Below are positions 1 through 12,507 of a DNA stretch of 64,000 nucleotides, one piece after another (within the stretch, counting starts at the first letter, position 1; each line of letters begins with the position of its first letter). Location: NCBI GenBank assembly GCA_030052745.1, contig JANBVO010000002.1, positions 496,001 to 560,000 on the forward strand, given 5' to 3'. The translations under genes were made by a program, and so were the position numbers. The stretch comes from Pleurostoma richardsiae. Its lineage: Eukaryota; Ascomycota; Sordariomycetes; Calosphaeriales; Pleurostomataceae. The notes under the pieces were generated by a model. It was not told where the DNA came from, did not search any database, and saw nothing but the letters and a program-made list of their open reading frames with translations.

Positions 1-563
1 ACAATAAGGCAAACAGGAAGCTGATCTTTGAAAAGGGTCAGAGTAAAGCCAAGGAAGTCCTCTGAGTCGAGCCGCATAGATCAATCCGCGTATCGGCGAG
101 TGCCGTCGTATCCGGCTTCCTTTTCGGAAGCCTTTCTCTCTCTTGACTACTGTAATTTTAACGACTGCAATCTTAGCGACTGCGTTTCTCATAATTCATA
201 ATATGTTCTGAGGTACACCCGAATTTGTTTCAGTGCCTTTACAGTGGCTGTCGCTCTACCACCTACGGGCGTCGGGCTTCTAACGTGATTCTGCCAGGGG
301 AGAGACTTTATGATTCTATCTGGAGATATGTGAATCAAACTGGTGGATTGAAAAGGCGAAATTCCGGACAGGCCTACACCTGAAGCATTTGTTTGCCTCG
401 TATCGAGCAGATGATGGATGGACAACCAAAGAGACAACGAGCAGACATCAACAAGCTAGACGAGAATATACCACTCCGTACACAGCTAACTTTCAAATCA
501 TCAGATACTCAAGGCGATGGCATGTTGTCTCTTTGAGCACAAACTAATTGAGTGAAGTGCCGG
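1..563. other. Intergenic, left edge
   Basis: No gene can be supported here. Short open frames exist on the minus strand, but none shows a recognisable domain or convincing splice signals. Confidence 0.5.
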
Positions 564-1403
564 CTATCCTTTGACGAGACTGGCACCACCCCACAGTGAC
601 CCGACGTTCAACCTGCCGGGGTGCAGCTCGAGCATTCGATCATACAACTCCTTAGCAGTTGTTGTTTGTTCGGCCAGCCGGTCAAAGTCCTCCAAATACA
701 ATTTAGTCTGTTCGATAGCCCCTGGACTGAAGTCCCTACTCGGATCACTGTGGCCCCCGACCACTGCAGTCGGCTTCAGCGCTGCAATCTTGTCGAGAGC
801 AGCGATCCATTCCAGTCTGGCTTGCTTGCCTCTCGACTCCCCAAGAAAAGGATGCGTGTTATTATAGACCGCATCTCCGGTCACTGCCAAGCTAATAGAA
901 GGTACCCAGAGCGTAGTCGTGTCGTCAGTGTCAGTGTGTCCTGTCCTGACAACTACGAGTTTCTCGCCCTCCAATTCGAACTCATCATTGTCGAGAGCGA
1001 TGGCTGCGACGAGCACCTCCGGGATTTGACCCGGAAAGAGAGTCGCCCATAAGCCCTCTCCATTCTCGCGAGATATCTCCTCGGTCATCTTGACCACAAT
1101 TTCAGACGTTGACACTACCTTCGCATCAGGGAAGCGCTCCAGAAGCGCAGAGCTGCCATAAAAGTGGTCGGCGTGCGCATGGGTGATGTAGATCGCAGTC
1201 ACGTTCTTCCTGGCGGCTATCACCCAGTCGGATAATTCCTGACTGGCAGCAGCTGTCAACTGCGTGTCGACTAGGACAGCATCTGTCTCGCCATAGATCA
1301 GTGTTGAGGTCGTGGGTACCCATTTCAGGTTTTCGTTGCCAGGTGGTGTGGAGCGGGTGACACCGAGCCGTTTGCTGAAGAAGACCTTGTATTGCAAGAC
1401 CAT
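564..1403 (-). CDS. MBL-fold metallo-hydrolase (first of two)
   Basis: Predicted metallo-beta-lactamase-fold hydrolase of about 279 residues, without introns. The metal site is complete: HAHADH at about residues 75-80, the third-ligand motif GHTD (His about 156), a bridging Asp in TGDAVY (about 177) and the last His in VVGGH (about 218). The fold hydrolyses esters, lactones, thioesters or lactams, so the substrate cannot be read from the sequence. The frame stays open upstream to 1517, but I chose the ATG at 1403 because the sequence starting MVLQYKVFF looks like the domain start; a 38-residue extension is possible. No signal peptide is evident in the short form, so a cytosolic enzyme is likely. 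A related protein of the same subfamily lies at 44949-45824. Confidence 0.85.
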   Translation of the reverse strand: MVLQYKVFFSKRLGVTRSTPPGNENLKWVPTTSTLIYGETDAVLVDTQLTAAASQELSDWVIAARKNVTAIYITHAHADHFYGSSALLERFPDAKVVSTSEIVVKMTEEISRENGEGLWATLFPGQIPEVLVAAIALDNDEFELEGEKLVVVRTGHTDTDDTTTLWVPSISLAVTGDAVYNNTHPFLGESRGKQARLEWIAALDKIAALKPTAVVGGHSDPSRDFSPGAIEQTKLYLEDFDRLAEQTTTAKELYDRMLELHPGRLNVGSLWGGASLVKG

Positions 1404-4123
1404 ATCGGTGAGTTTGGATTTCACTAAGTGGAAGATGCTTGGAAAGACAAAGGCCGCATGATCAGCAACGGCAAAGGTCGCGGTTGAAAAGAGCCTTCGC
1501 TCCTGTGAGGCCCACAAGCGTCGACCTCGGCAAAGACGGATTTGTGATCATCATGTTTGTTAATGACTTTTCACCTAGGGTCGTGAGGAGCTACACTGCT
1601 CGAAGCGAGATAGCCAGGTCGGCCGATACGATCGCAATGCAAGGCGATGTCACCTCTTGTCTGTCTAGGATGATAGGTTGACTGATGACATAGAAACCAT
1701 GTGCTTTCCCTAGTCTCCGTTTCATTCTCCCCATGGGGTCAAATATTACCAGTAAGGGCCGTCGTGGCTGGTCGGCATGTATCAGTAATCGATTGAAGGC
1801 TGGTAGAAGTGACCTCGGCAGAAAAGCCTTGGAGCAAGGCAAGATCCCCATCCGTATTTAGGTGTAGCATACCTTTTGCTCTTGCCTCATTAGGAAATTC
1901 TAGACGAACTAGCACTGAGCCTTTTCCTGGCCTATGAGAAAAGAAAAAGGCCTTTCACTATTCAAGAGGTCATTAACCTCAACTCGAAATTTCCTCAAAA
2001 GGAGCCCTATAAGCAATAAGGTTCGATATGAGTGTTCATATAGGGACAGGTGACAGTTCCTCAGACCTGGGGCTGCGTTGCTGTTTGGTTTAAGCAAATC
2101 TTCAAAAATGCTCGCTCTTAGTGACAGGCTCCTCTCCCTATCAGTGATACGGAACGGAAACATATCTACGAATTAGTGACACCCGCATTTGCTCATATTA
2201 TTCGCATTCTCCAGTGCCGCTTTCCTTGGCGCTAGCCCCGTTTCTGTCCAGAATTTGTCGGACGCTCGGTGCGGAAGTCGATGGTGTAAGTGATGCTCAC
2301 CACTCATCACCTAGCAACGATCCGTTCAATACTCTTCGTACAGTGATATAAAGCCAGTCGAGCCAGTAGCACTTTTACTCACGCATTTATGTCTCCACAG
2401 TCTTTCACGTTCAGAATTATTGCTTGAAAGGCTATAATTCAAGCTTACAAGGAGCTTTCTGTTCACTGATCCTCTTTTCCCTGATCTGCGTGTGCAGACT
2501 TCCCAGCGCACCGTCGCGATCCGCAGTCGACAACAGTCAGAAATAGCTAAGGTTAAAACAGCTCAGCTCATCTCTCGTCAGTGAGTAGCTCAGCCCCTAT
2601 ATTCTAACCTAGAGTAGACATGCTCACCTACATGTACAGAGTCGTGTGACTTCGCGAAGCAGTTGGCAGATGGACGTCTGTGAAGAAAAAGGTAACGCAG
2701 TCATCGGAGGCATTATAAAACAGCCAGCGTGAATAAAAGGACGCAGTTCATGCTCTATAATTTACCGCCGTATTCATAGTAGTAGCTGTATATAAGAGTT
2801 ACGAACTGACAAGCAATGTACCCTATTAAGGTGCCGACGGCGTGCAAGCCCAGATGCGCGCAAAGTAGGACCCTAATACGGAATCCGCCATAACAGCTTC
2901 AGGATTATTATGATGCGATTACCACTTCGAATGGAACGCCAGCTGAGCTTCGCTAAAGGCGCGCCTAAGGGGCCATTCTGCGGATGCCTCGAGGAAATCT
3001 GGCTTGAGCACCGGACAGACGTCATATTGGGTGGCAAGTGAACTAGTTTCATGGCATGTTGCCAAACAAGCGATATTTAGAAAGCAAGGGTCATACAGAC
3101 AGCGTCCTATAACAGAAAGTAAATCTGAGAACTATCAGTCTCATGGATATTCTCTATAGGTGTGAAGACTATGATAGTTATCAAGAGTCATTGCGAGATC
3201 GCGAAGTGAAGAGCTTCGTACGTAGATTAGCCGGGCGATATGCTCCCGTAGGCTCGGGACTCCCGCTCCCTTGATACCTTAAGCCTGACTTCAAGGATAT
3301 ATTGATAGTAACTGCCGGATCTTTAATCTCACTCTGAGATCTACGTCAAGTACCTCTACGATCCATGTGCTCATTTAACTAATTGCAGCTGAAAGTAAGG
3401 TACACGAAAGAACGGTTATTTCCTACCTGTGCTTCTGTTTTACTTTCTCGTTCCTTTCATCGGGAAGTGGGAGGGGGGGTGGTGTTCGGACCCGCCGTGG
3501 GATGTGGACACGGCTTCATCCCTAATCCCGCTAGCATTGGATCTCTGCACATTCGTCTCCTCATCAGAAGGTAGATTCGGGTGTACAAACGAAGAAGATT
3601 TGTCCTGTTTTCGGCTTCTGCGGCTTTATCTCCACGCCTGGCTCCCTTTTCCCTGAAGGTGGATTCGTGGTTAAACAGGGTTCGTCTGCCTTAGAATGGT
3701 TTATCCGGCTCTTGTACTAGCTCCGACAAGTTTAACAGATCCGTGCCTGTGCGGCTCCTACCTAGCCGGCTATGGCTTGCCCAGACTGCCCATTCCTCAG
3801 GCCCCAGATCTATGCCGATTAACCATAGATAGTTTAGATGTATGATCACTTTTGATAGCAGCAAGTCAGACAATGCTCGAGTCCGTATGCCCAAGTGATG
3901 CTTCGTCACTCAGACCGTGAACCCCGTCGGGAATCGGGATAGATCCACTACGTCTGGAAGGGAGAGACTGAGTTTTTTTTTTTCACGCTAATTTCTATTA
4001 TATCCTCGACCTCATGGTTTGTATCATGGTAGAGGCACCCTTACCTTGACAGAGCGTGACTCATCTGGCTCGCATCCTTTTCGACTGCCTGAATTCACAT
4101 CTTTCCTAAAGGGATTTCCACGC
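1404..4123. other. Gene-poor spacer
   Basis: About 2.7 kb with no supportable gene. The frames on both strands are short and lack domains. I saw no terminal repeats, transposase motifs or tRNA, and no extreme base skew of the kind left by heavy RIP mutation, though I could not compute a RIP index. Confidence 0.45.
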
Positions 4124-6054
4124 ATGGCGTCTCAAGGAGCTGAGGCTGCGTTCCGTAGCCTTCCAAGTGAGTCAGTTGCTGCCTGAGACTTAAGGTTGGC
4201 CAGGGAAACTAACGGTGCTTGTTCAACTCTCCAGATAACACGAATAAATACTGGTGGAAAGATTCAGGCCTGCGTAAGATCGTCATGTATAACTTTGGAT
4301 GCATGCTCTGCCCCTTCTACTTGGGTTGTGGGTACTTGCCAGGGGAACTCTGGAACTGGCATCAACTAATTTTCTACTGACAGATGATCAGTCCCTTCTT
4401 ACCGGTCTTCAGTCCCTCCCCGAGTGGAACAAGTTCTTCGATAACCCTTCAGGTCAGCGGTTGGGCTTGATCGCTGCGTGCATATTCTTACCGGCTTTAA
4501 TTGTCGGATTTCCAGCCGCGTGGATATGCAGTGCCTGGGGTAGAAAGTGGTGTGTTCTTATCGGTGCTTCTCTGATCGTTGTCGGGGGCGTCTGGAAGGG
4601 GTTGTCTACAAGTACATCACAATTCATGGGTGGTAAGAGCCGTCAAGTTCTCTAACGTCTCGGATATCTTGAACTTACGCGTTGGGGCTGCCTAGCTCGC
4701 ATAGTCATGGGCGCTGGTGGTGGGATGACGAAAGTTGCTGCGCCAGCGCTGTTGCACGAAAGTGCGCACCCAAGACTTCGTCCTCCCATGGGTCACATGT
4801 ACTATGGATTCTACCACCTCGGATCTCTAATTAGTTCCATCATGTGTAGTGCGTTGCAATATTTCTGTTGGGCCCGATATAGCACCGCTGAATGAAACTA
4901 ACCTCCTTAGTTGTCGGCCTCTATATCGAGGGCGAATGGAGCTGGCGTCTTCCATGTCTCCTCATCATTGTCGGTCCAACATCCGTGATCCTTCTACTCG
5001 CAATGGGGCCGGAGTCTCCACGCTTTCATGTAAGCAAAGGACAGAACCAGAAGGCGTTAGCTACTCTGGCGAAGTATCACGCCAATGGTGCCCTGGACGA
5101 CCCTCTTGTCAACTGGGAATACCAGGAGATCCAGATCGCTCTCGAAGAAGAAATTCTCAACCGGAAGTCTTCCTACGTAAGCTCAAACATTGCGTTTAGA
5201 AATTCTTCATGAAAATTATGTGTCTGGCCGGAACTAATCTGACGCAGCTGGATTTCTTCAGAACCCAGGGCAATCGCAAACGGCTTGCAGTTTCATTAGC
5301 AATTGCTTTCATTATTAACTGGGCAGGTAATGGTATCGTGTCATAGTAAGTCTCTCGTGAATCTATGTGAAAATGAATCACTGGGGTTAATTAATTCGAT
5401 CTCTTCTTCAGCTACTTAACGCCCGCACTGAAAATGATTGGTATCTATGAGCCAGTCCGGCTTGTCTCCATCAACGCTGGCCTTTCTGCATGGAACCTGA
5501 TTATTTCTGAGATATCAGGCCTGAATATCGACAAGTTTGGTAGACGGACCCTCTTCCTAGTCTCAACAACCGGCATGATGCTGTCATATTGCGTCGTGAT
5601 GGGGCTCTCGGCCGGCTTCGCGAAAACCAACGAAGCGGCTATGGGTGTCGCAGCCATCCCCTTTCTCTTCATTTTCTATGGGTTCTATGACATGGCCTGG
5701 ACACCGCTCAACTACTGCTACTGCGTCGAGATCATGCCTTTCAACCTGCGGGCCAAGGGCACAGCGATCCATTTGACGGCCCAGAGCTTGGCCAATGCCT
5801 TCAACCAGTTCGCTAACCCCCTCGCGCTTGCAGCCATATCTTGGAGGTACTACGCTGTCTATATTGCCATAGACTTCTGCTACATCATCATCATCTACCT
5901 TTGGTTCCCGGAGACAAGGAACTTGACAATCGAGGAGGTCTCCCTCGTCTTCGACTATGGCGTCAAACATGGTGGCAAACGCGCAGTTGCCGCCATGGCG
6001 GCCCGTATGCGTAGCCTGGAGGAGGGCCCTGTAAATAAGTTGACAAAGAAATAG
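4124..6054 (+). CDS. MFS sugar transporter (sugar porter family)
   Basis: Twelve-helix proton-coupled sugar transporter of about 513 residues in the plasma membrane, closest in style to fungal lactose permease/hexose transporter proteins. Seven exons restore the family sequence: 4124-4166, 4235-4327, 4384-4632, 4696-4845 (or 4848), 4911-5176, 5248-5345 and 5412-6054. Family landmarks are the LGYDQSLLTGL motif of helix 1, GRKW in loop 2-3, the ARIVMGAGGG helix 4 motif, EGEWSWRLP, PESPRFHV at the start of the central loop, WAGNGIVSYY in helix 7, and PFNLRAKG followed by WFPETRNLTIEEV at the end. The length is normal for the family. The donor of intron 4 is ambiguous by 3 nt; both choices keep frame. 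The substrate cannot be assigned. Confidence 0.88.
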
Positions 6055-6554
6055 CCGAACACATTGAAGGGGAGGACCCGGAGAACCGCTATGAATTCTT
6101 GGGAGCTGGACAAGGAGGATTGCCTATCAAAATCCTGCTTGATCAACTTGCATTCGAGGGAGACTGTGAAGTTCAGGAATCGTAGCACAAATCTACAAAG
6201 AGTGTGAATAATTTTGGTAGGTGCAGTGCGCGGCGGGTCGGGGTTTTATTACTGAATAAGGGCTTGTGGGAACATACGAAGCGCAGTTTATCCGTTAGTT
6301 TTACCGGATCAGTCAATCGACTCGATATCATCAAGCTGGGATCGGCCCGCTTGGATTAAGGGGCCAATTCCCTAGCTACGTGCAGAACAACACTTTTTGC
6401 CTCCTGGGTTTTGTTTTGAATTTTAATCGTAACCTTTCCGGTTCTTCCACTCGTTTGCTCTCCTATACGCTTTAATGGCCGTCATCTAGTGACGCCGGAC
6501 GATAGCCTTGTACCTTTACTCTTCCAAGGATCCTTCCCTTCCATCTCGGCCGTC
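6055..6554. other. Intergenic
   Basis: Terminator/promoter spacer between the transporter and the Crh-like gene. No gene or repeat seen. Confidence 0.5.
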
Positions 6555-8163
6555 ATGTTTCGATACTTCGGCACGGTCGGGGCGGTCGTTCTAATGATTT
6601 CCATTGCACGGGCTGACTCGACGACGACAACATGTAGCATAACACAGCACTGTCCGGAGGATCTGCCCTGCTGTTCCCGTATGTACACCACGAGGCAGAC
6701 GCGTCTACAGTGAAAACGATGGAATCTCTGGCTCAGTAACGTCGTGTTCCTCCATACACCAGGCCTTCTTTCGTGTTCTTGTTCTGGCCCTGTTGGAATT
6801 GTTTCTCCCTGCTTCGTACGTCGCTGACTTCGCTGGCAAATTGGTAGAATATGGCGAATGCGGTGTCGGTTCCTACTGTCTAGGAGGCTGTGACCCGCGC
6901 TTCTCCTACTCGATCGACTCTTGTGCACCTGCGCCGATATGCGAGGACAAGACTTTAAGCATGGACAGCTTGGATCGCATCATAAGCAACGAGAAGTACC
7001 TCGGCGACCCAAGCACCGGGGACTGGGTCTCCAGTGGCGAGCCGTTGGTGTACGACGGTTCCATATTGCTTACCATGCCTGCGAACTCCGGTGGCACCGT
7101 GCTGGCTTCGACGACCTACATGTGGTATGGCAATGTGTCAGCGAGGCTGAAGACGGCGCCTGGGGCAGGGGTTGTGACAGCTTTCATCCTGATGAGCGAT
7201 GTCAAGGACGAGATCGACTACGAATTCATCGGAAACCAGCCAACAGTCGCACAGACGAACTATTTCTGGCAGGACAACCCGAATCCTGACTGTAAGTTTT
7301 GTTCTCTCCGCGGCTCTGTTCTAACCTCCATTCTGCGGATGCTTCACACCTAGTACTACTATCTCCGCTAATCCAAGGGAATCATAACAGTGGACAACTG
7401 GTACAATGTCACCGTTACCGACAGCCACGACATATTCCACGATTACGAGATCCGCTGGACGCCCGACGATATTACATTCCTGGTTGATGGCGAGGTCGGC
7501 AAGGTCAGGAAGCGCACGGACAAGTGGAACAGCACTTCACAAGGCTGGAACTTCCCGCAGACTCCAGCGCGCGTAGAGCTCTCCATCTGGCCAGGTGGCG
7601 CATCCTCCAATGCAGAAGGCACCATCGAATGGGCTGGCGGGCCAGTCGACTGGGATTCTGAGCAGATTCAGGAGTACGGCTACGACTACGCCATCGTCGA
7701 TGAGATTACTATATCGTGCTATCGAGCTGACTCTGGACCCGGGTACGGCTTTGGCGAGGGGAAGTCTTACACGTACAACGATTCGGCCGGCACAAACGCG
7801 TCTGTCGTTGTCGGTGACAAGGGTACCATTCTCGCCTCTTTCGAGGCTACTGGTACCGACATGAATAAAGGCAACGGCACGTCAGCCGCCAGCGGTACTG
7901 CTAGCGGCTCTGCGGTGTCCGCAACTGGCGGCTCTAGCCCTGCCTCCGGATCCAGTTCTGGGTCTGACTCTGAGTCGGAGTCCGGCTCCAGCTCTGGCAC
8001 GTCAGGCAACGAATGCACTTCCACTGGCTTCGTCCAAACATGCGGTTCTACTGGCACCAGTCAAAGCCACGGCGTCCGCAGCGTTACCTGCGCCCATGAG
8101 TGGTTGTTAGCCATTTCTCTGTCTGCAGCGACCTTCACTTTCCTCGGCGTCATGTACCTGTAG
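6555..8163 (+). CDS. UTR2: GPI-anchored Crh-type chitin-glucan transglycosylase (GH16)
   Basis: Cell-wall enzyme that links chitin to beta-glucan, about 446 residues. Exons: 6555-6678, 6848-7291 and 7391-8163. Residues 1-21 form a signal peptide (hydrophobic core VGAVVLMISI, then ARA). A Cys-rich segment follows (QHCPEDLPCCSQYGECG..YCLGGC), resembling the chitin-binding CBM18-like module of Utr2/Crr1 proteins. The GH16 catalytic motif DEIDYEF is intact at about residue 160, with both catalytic Glu residues. The C-terminal third is Ser/Gly/Thr-rich and ends in a hydrophobic tail (LLAISLSAATFTFLGVMYL), the usual signal for GPI attachment. Intron 2 is placed at 7292-7390 because it keeps frame and has a GCTAATCC branch site. 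The symbol is by family similarity to yeast Utr2; the precise Crh paralogue is not certain. Confidence 0.88.
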
Positions 8164-8426
8164 AGATATTGTACACCTATTGTATTTGTATTTACAGAGC
8201 CCTTCTTCTCCTTTCTCAATCGCAATGCACAAAGTTCGCTACACTAGATGATTCCATTATCTTACTGGCCTTATGAACACCATCTAGATATAAGCAGTGC
8301 GCGGCGGTATCTTAGGCAGCAGAATTCATCTCAAATATCTATCAAATTACGTTCTTTGCTGGGAAGAGTAAAATCCTCGGACCGTAACCAGTACATCCAC
8401 AGAGACTCTGATTGCCATCTGCCGAA

Positions 8427-11083
8427 CTAATCTGCGAAGTCGTTCATTTGTCCTGTGAGGTACGGCCAGTCGGAAAAGAAGCCACCAGGAAGCGAGACCA
8501 GGTGTTCGGGTTCCCCAAAGACGTCGAGACTCATGGACGCGGAAGCTGGAAAGAAAGTCGACTGTTGTGGTTCACCAAACAAAGAGCTCAGAACTGAAGT
8601 CTCTGCGCTGCTCGAGAAGGCCTCGCCAGGATCTGCTTGTGACGACGGGAGTACCCGTTGCTGCTGCTGCTGGTATGATAGCCTCGACGATATCTGATCC
8701 GTATCATCAAGTGATAGGTCGTTCGTGAGTGAATGAACATTTCGTGGTGCCGGAGCTGGCTGGTTCGAAGTATCCTTGTCCGAGGCACGCTGACCGGGAG
8801 ACATTGGAGGTTGTACATCCGAACCGACCTTCGGCCAGCCTGAGAACAAGGCTTGCCCCATTGATATTAACCCGGTGCGTCCGGCTTGCTGATCTGATCT
8901 TTGCATGTGCTGGTCGATGCGGGTGATCTGGGCACGAAGCTTGGTTGCTAGACCAGGAGCAGAACTTCGCGTCGATTCTATATTGTGGAGGAAATCGGCT
9001 AATACGAGGAGAATGTTCCGAACCTGTACATAAGCCCAGGTAGAAAGAGGGTAGTGAGTGACGCTACCTAGGATATGGCCTACTTGGGCCATATGATGTA
9101 GCTGTCACGGTGTTAGTACAATCAGGTACACCGACGTGTTGGAAGACGGCTTACCGAGACAGTACTAGACGCATGAAAGAACTCCATGGGGATGGCGCTC
9201 AGTTCGTCGAGCAGCTCGCTTGCTATAGCGCACCGCATGTGGACACTAGGCCGCTCCGTTCCGACGAGAAGGAGCTTTAGAGTTTGGGTTGTGATGAGGA
9301 TGTTATATGCTGTTCAGAGATCAGCCATTAAGATCTTGGGCGCCAAGCGAAGCGAGTAAGACCGGTAGATGGCACACACCGATGTATCCATTGCGATCCA
9401 CCTGCGGATCGCCCGTCATGACCTTGACACTTTTCAAATCCTCTGGCAGGTCCTCATGCAGCCTGGTAATAAGTTGGAGGCATTCCGTTGCCATCTCTTT
9501 CGAAGGACGGAGGCGGTAGAGAAACGAGGCAACGGCCCCTCCGAGCTCTTCGCTCGAGACTTGCTGCCGGCCCCTGACACCACCGTCCATGTGTTCAAGG
9601 ATGCGATACAAATCCGTGCAATAGTTGAAGCCGCGGAGGAAAGAAATCTGTTCTGTCCTCAAGCGAATACCAGTTTCGGTAATGTCCTCATCGTCGTACA
9701 CCTCGACTGGATATTGGACGGTGACCTTTGCATCGCGCTGCCGGGACACGAAACCAGCATTATTGGCGAGGTACTGCTCTTGCTGGTAGACGCCCCAGAA
9801 CTATATTAGAAGCAATGTCAGTGGACTCTCGGACTCATGGACATCTGCATCAAGATGTGCGATTAGTCAATGTCCGGGCGGCGGTCACTCACGAATCTGC
9901 GTCTCTCCTCCCTTTGAATCTGTGTAAGACTCGTAGGCCAGTTTGCCTCGACGTGGAAACCACTAGTGACGCAAAGAGAGTTATAATCTCCCAGGAGCGC
10001 GTAGGCCCTTTTCAGGTCGCCATTCTGGATGCACGCTGATGCTAGAATCGACTTTGCCTTCATCAGCGGGTAATAGTCAGGGCAACTGATGCTTTCGCTC
10101 GGCATTGCCTTGACTGCAGCTGCAAAGCATTTTGAAAAGAGATCAACGGCTTCTGATCGAAGAGGGTGAGGGTCAGAACCCATTGGAGCGCCATCGCACA
10201 GCCGTATAGCACCCAGGGAACAGACAGCCATGGTCACAATGAAAACTCCCCAGTCAGTCTGGTACTGTCGATGCATTACCTGTGCAACGTAGGAGGGCCA
10301 GTGAAAGTACGGTCGTCTAGAAACAGATACTCGTAAGCTCATCGTTAGCTTTGATCGTTGGGACACAGTACTCACAAGGGGTAGGAGGCATGAAAGAACA
10401 CCTTCAAAAGCGCCTCGATCGTCTCATGCCTAATCTCATCCTCGTAGGCAGGATAAAAGTTCGACGTCGACAGACGCGGAGTAGAGACACGTATGCACTC
10501 GTTGTCAGGCTCTGTATCCCTTGAGGTCGCCGGTAGCCCGGCATGGGCCGCCGCGGACGACTCCGATCGTTGAGGCTTCCTTGGGCTGGGAGGTGAGATC
10601 ATGTCGTTATCACCATTCAATGATCGACGAGGCGGGGGCTGACAACCTTCACTGTCAGATAAAATGGGCTGTCTGGGCAAGATCTGAGGCTGAGACTCAC
10701 CCCCCGGCGTTTGGCTGGTCGACTATACGTGCATGCCACGCCTTGGTTCTTGCATCGTGAACAGGTTCTACCCTCGATGCCAGGCGAGCACTCCAACAGC
10801 TCCGTATTAGCGCCTAGAAAATGGCAACGACATACCAACGTCGTGCATAGAAAAACAGACGGGATACTTTACCTTGCAAGCGTTTCGATGACATCTATCG
10901 CAAGCACGCTATGTTTTTCAGTCAGCACCAGACGACCTCGGCCGGATAACGCAAACATTCGGCAACACTTACGGCGTTCCTCCTACGTTTCGGGATCCGC
11001 TTCGATGCCGCAATAACAGGCGACAGCGCAGATTCATTGGCACCGTTGTCTGGCGGGTCTATTTCATGATTAGAAGATGGCAT
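8427..11083 (-). CDS. Zn2Cys6 transcription factor with fungal-specific regulatory domain
   Basis: Nuclear binuclear-zinc-cluster regulator of about 724 residues. Eight exons, in transcription order: 11083-10973, 10908-10873, 10790-10701, 10638-10376, 10316-9893, 9800-9380, 9309-9155 and 9101-8427; all junctions keep frame. The cluster CDRCHRNACKC..CSRCKNQGVAC (C-x2-C-x6-C-x8-C-x2-C-x6-C) is assembled from a 36-nt exon and the next exon, and follows a basic stretch (KRIPKRRRNA). The RPYFHWPSY segment and the long helical middle are typical of the fungal-specific regulatory domain. The C-terminus has a glutamine run (about residue 655) and Ser/Pro-rich sequence suggestive of an activation region. 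I chose the ATG at 11083; the frame is open to 11188. The target pathway is unknown. The gene lies downstream of the ToxD-like gene on the same strand, 374 nt apart. Confidence 0.85.
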
Positions 11084-11457
11084 GTCGTGGAAGACCTGAC
11101 AGAGGAGACCCGGTCGCGAGAAATGTACTCGAACTAGGACGAACAGGTAATTTACGTGGAGTTTTGGACCCAGTGACATATCTAGCATACGCGTCCGTCC
11201 CGTCGTCGGCGCTTTGCTAGGGAGCTCGGCCCTACATTTTTCCCACCACCTTATCAGGTACCGTTACCGAACCTCCGGGGCGAGAGGTATTGCGAAATGA
11301 ATGAATGTATTTACCCCGAGCGCACTTCCGTGGACGAAATCCCGTTCTCGATCTTCAACGCAGTTACCTGTAGTACAAGATACTTGACCTAGAATATCGA
11401 TTCGTGCCGTCGAGCGTAAGTAGATAGCATGGGTACTGTACAAAACTCCGCGACTGA
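11084..11457. other. Intergenic, promoter of the eight-exon regulator
   Basis: Spacer holding the upstream region of the minus-strand regulator and the 3' end of the ToxD-like gene. CCG/CGG triplets occur (for example around 11269-11280), but I see no clean palindrome. Confidence 0.4.
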
Positions 11458-12507
11458 CTATAGAGTGTAGACAAGCTTCTTCCCGCTAACCTTCCCTTCT
11501 CTCACCGCCTGTAGGCCCTTCAGAACACCGGTCAAGCCACTCCCTCCCTCGTTCACACTGAGTCGATGAGGCTTGATCTTACCGTCACGCAACAGCTTCT
11601 CGCTAACAGCCCAGAACCTCTTGGAGAACTCAAAATCCGCCGGATTTGCCTCAAAGGTCTGGGGTCCAAACTCGAAGGACTCGCCAGTCGCACTGTATGC
11701 CAGGGTGAACTTGTTGGCCACTTTGTCGTTAAGGGACTTCACCTTGTCCTCCGGCACGGGCAGGAGCGAGCTGTATACGCCGCCATCGTCGCTCATCGCG
11801 CGCACACTGATCTCCGTGCTTTTGTTTTTGGAGATGCAGTCAAAGACGTGCTTCAGTCGGCCTTGGGTGTGCCCCTTGATGTCCTCCGCGCAGGTCTCTG
11901 AGTTGTAGTCAAACACCACGTCAGCCCCTAGGCTCTTCACGTAGTCGAAGTTGCGAGGGGATGCTGTGGCGATGACCTCGAGGCCGGACTGATGTGCAAA
12001 CTGGACAGCGAGAGCCCCCGTCGCAGTGCTGCCGCCGTATATGAGGACGGGAAGCTTCTCAGCCGCAGGCGTCTCTGGCTCTGGAAGCTCGAGGCTCTGG
12101 TACAGGCCCTGCCCCACCGTCGTAATGCCGACCCCGAGCGTGGCGGCTTCTTCGTAGCCCAGCTTGTCTGGGATCTGGATCTGCAAGTCGCCCTTGGCGG
12201 TGATGAACTCCGCGAATGCGCCGTCTTCATGCTGGACAGCATTGGATCCGTGAACAACACCCGCGACGCGGTCACCCTTCTTGAAGGGCTTCGTCACCTT
12301 CGGGCCGACCTCTTCAACGACACCGGCGTAATCGCAGCCGACACGTGCTCCTGGAGAAGGGAAGTAGTCCACATGCATGAAATCGGTGGGGTTCAAGGCC
12401 ACCGCCTTGACCTTGACGATAATGTAATCATCTCGGAGCTTGGGGACGGACACTTCGACGATATGGGCATCACCAGCCCCTCGTATAACAATAGCGTGAT
12501 TTGCCAT
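11458..12507 (-). CDS. ToxD-like zinc-binding dehydrogenase / enoyl reductase family
   Basis: NADPH-dependent medium-chain reductase of 349 residues, without introns and full length for the ToxD/trans-enoyl-reductase group. The N-terminal GroES-like fold shows LNPTDFMHVDYFPSPG and GCDYAGVVEEVG; the cofactor domain has the Rossmann motif LIYGGSTATGALAVQFA (about residues 150-166). The catalytic zinc ligands of true alcohol dehydrogenases are absent, as expected for this group. Relatives act as free-standing enoyl reductases with polyketide synthases or as quinone-type reductases. No polyketide synthase lies in this window, so a free-standing redox role is equally likely. Neighbour on the 3' side: the eight-exon Zn2Cys6 regulator. 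Confidence 0.88.
   Translation of the reverse strand: MANHAIVIRGAGDAHIVEVSVPKLRDDYIIVKVKAVALNPTDFMHVDYFPSPGARVGCDYAGVVEEVGPKVTKPFKKGDRVAGVVHGSNAVQHEDGAFAEFITAKGDLQIQIPDKLGYEEAATLGVGITTVGQGLYQSLELPEPETPAAEKLPVLIYGGSTATGALAVQFAHQSGLEVIATASPRNFDYVKSLGADVVFDYNSETCAEDIKGHTQGRLKHVFDCISKNKSTEISVRAMSDDGGVYSSLLPVPEDKVKSLNDKVANKFTLAYSATGESFEFGPQTFEANPADFEFSKRFWAVSEKLLRDGKIKPHRLSVNEGGSGLTGVLKGLQAVREGKVSGKKLVYTL

Noticed and set aside
1404-4123. Transposon or RIP-mutated repeat in the long gap
   Set aside because: I found no terminal repeats, no transposase or polymerase motifs and no extreme AT skew.
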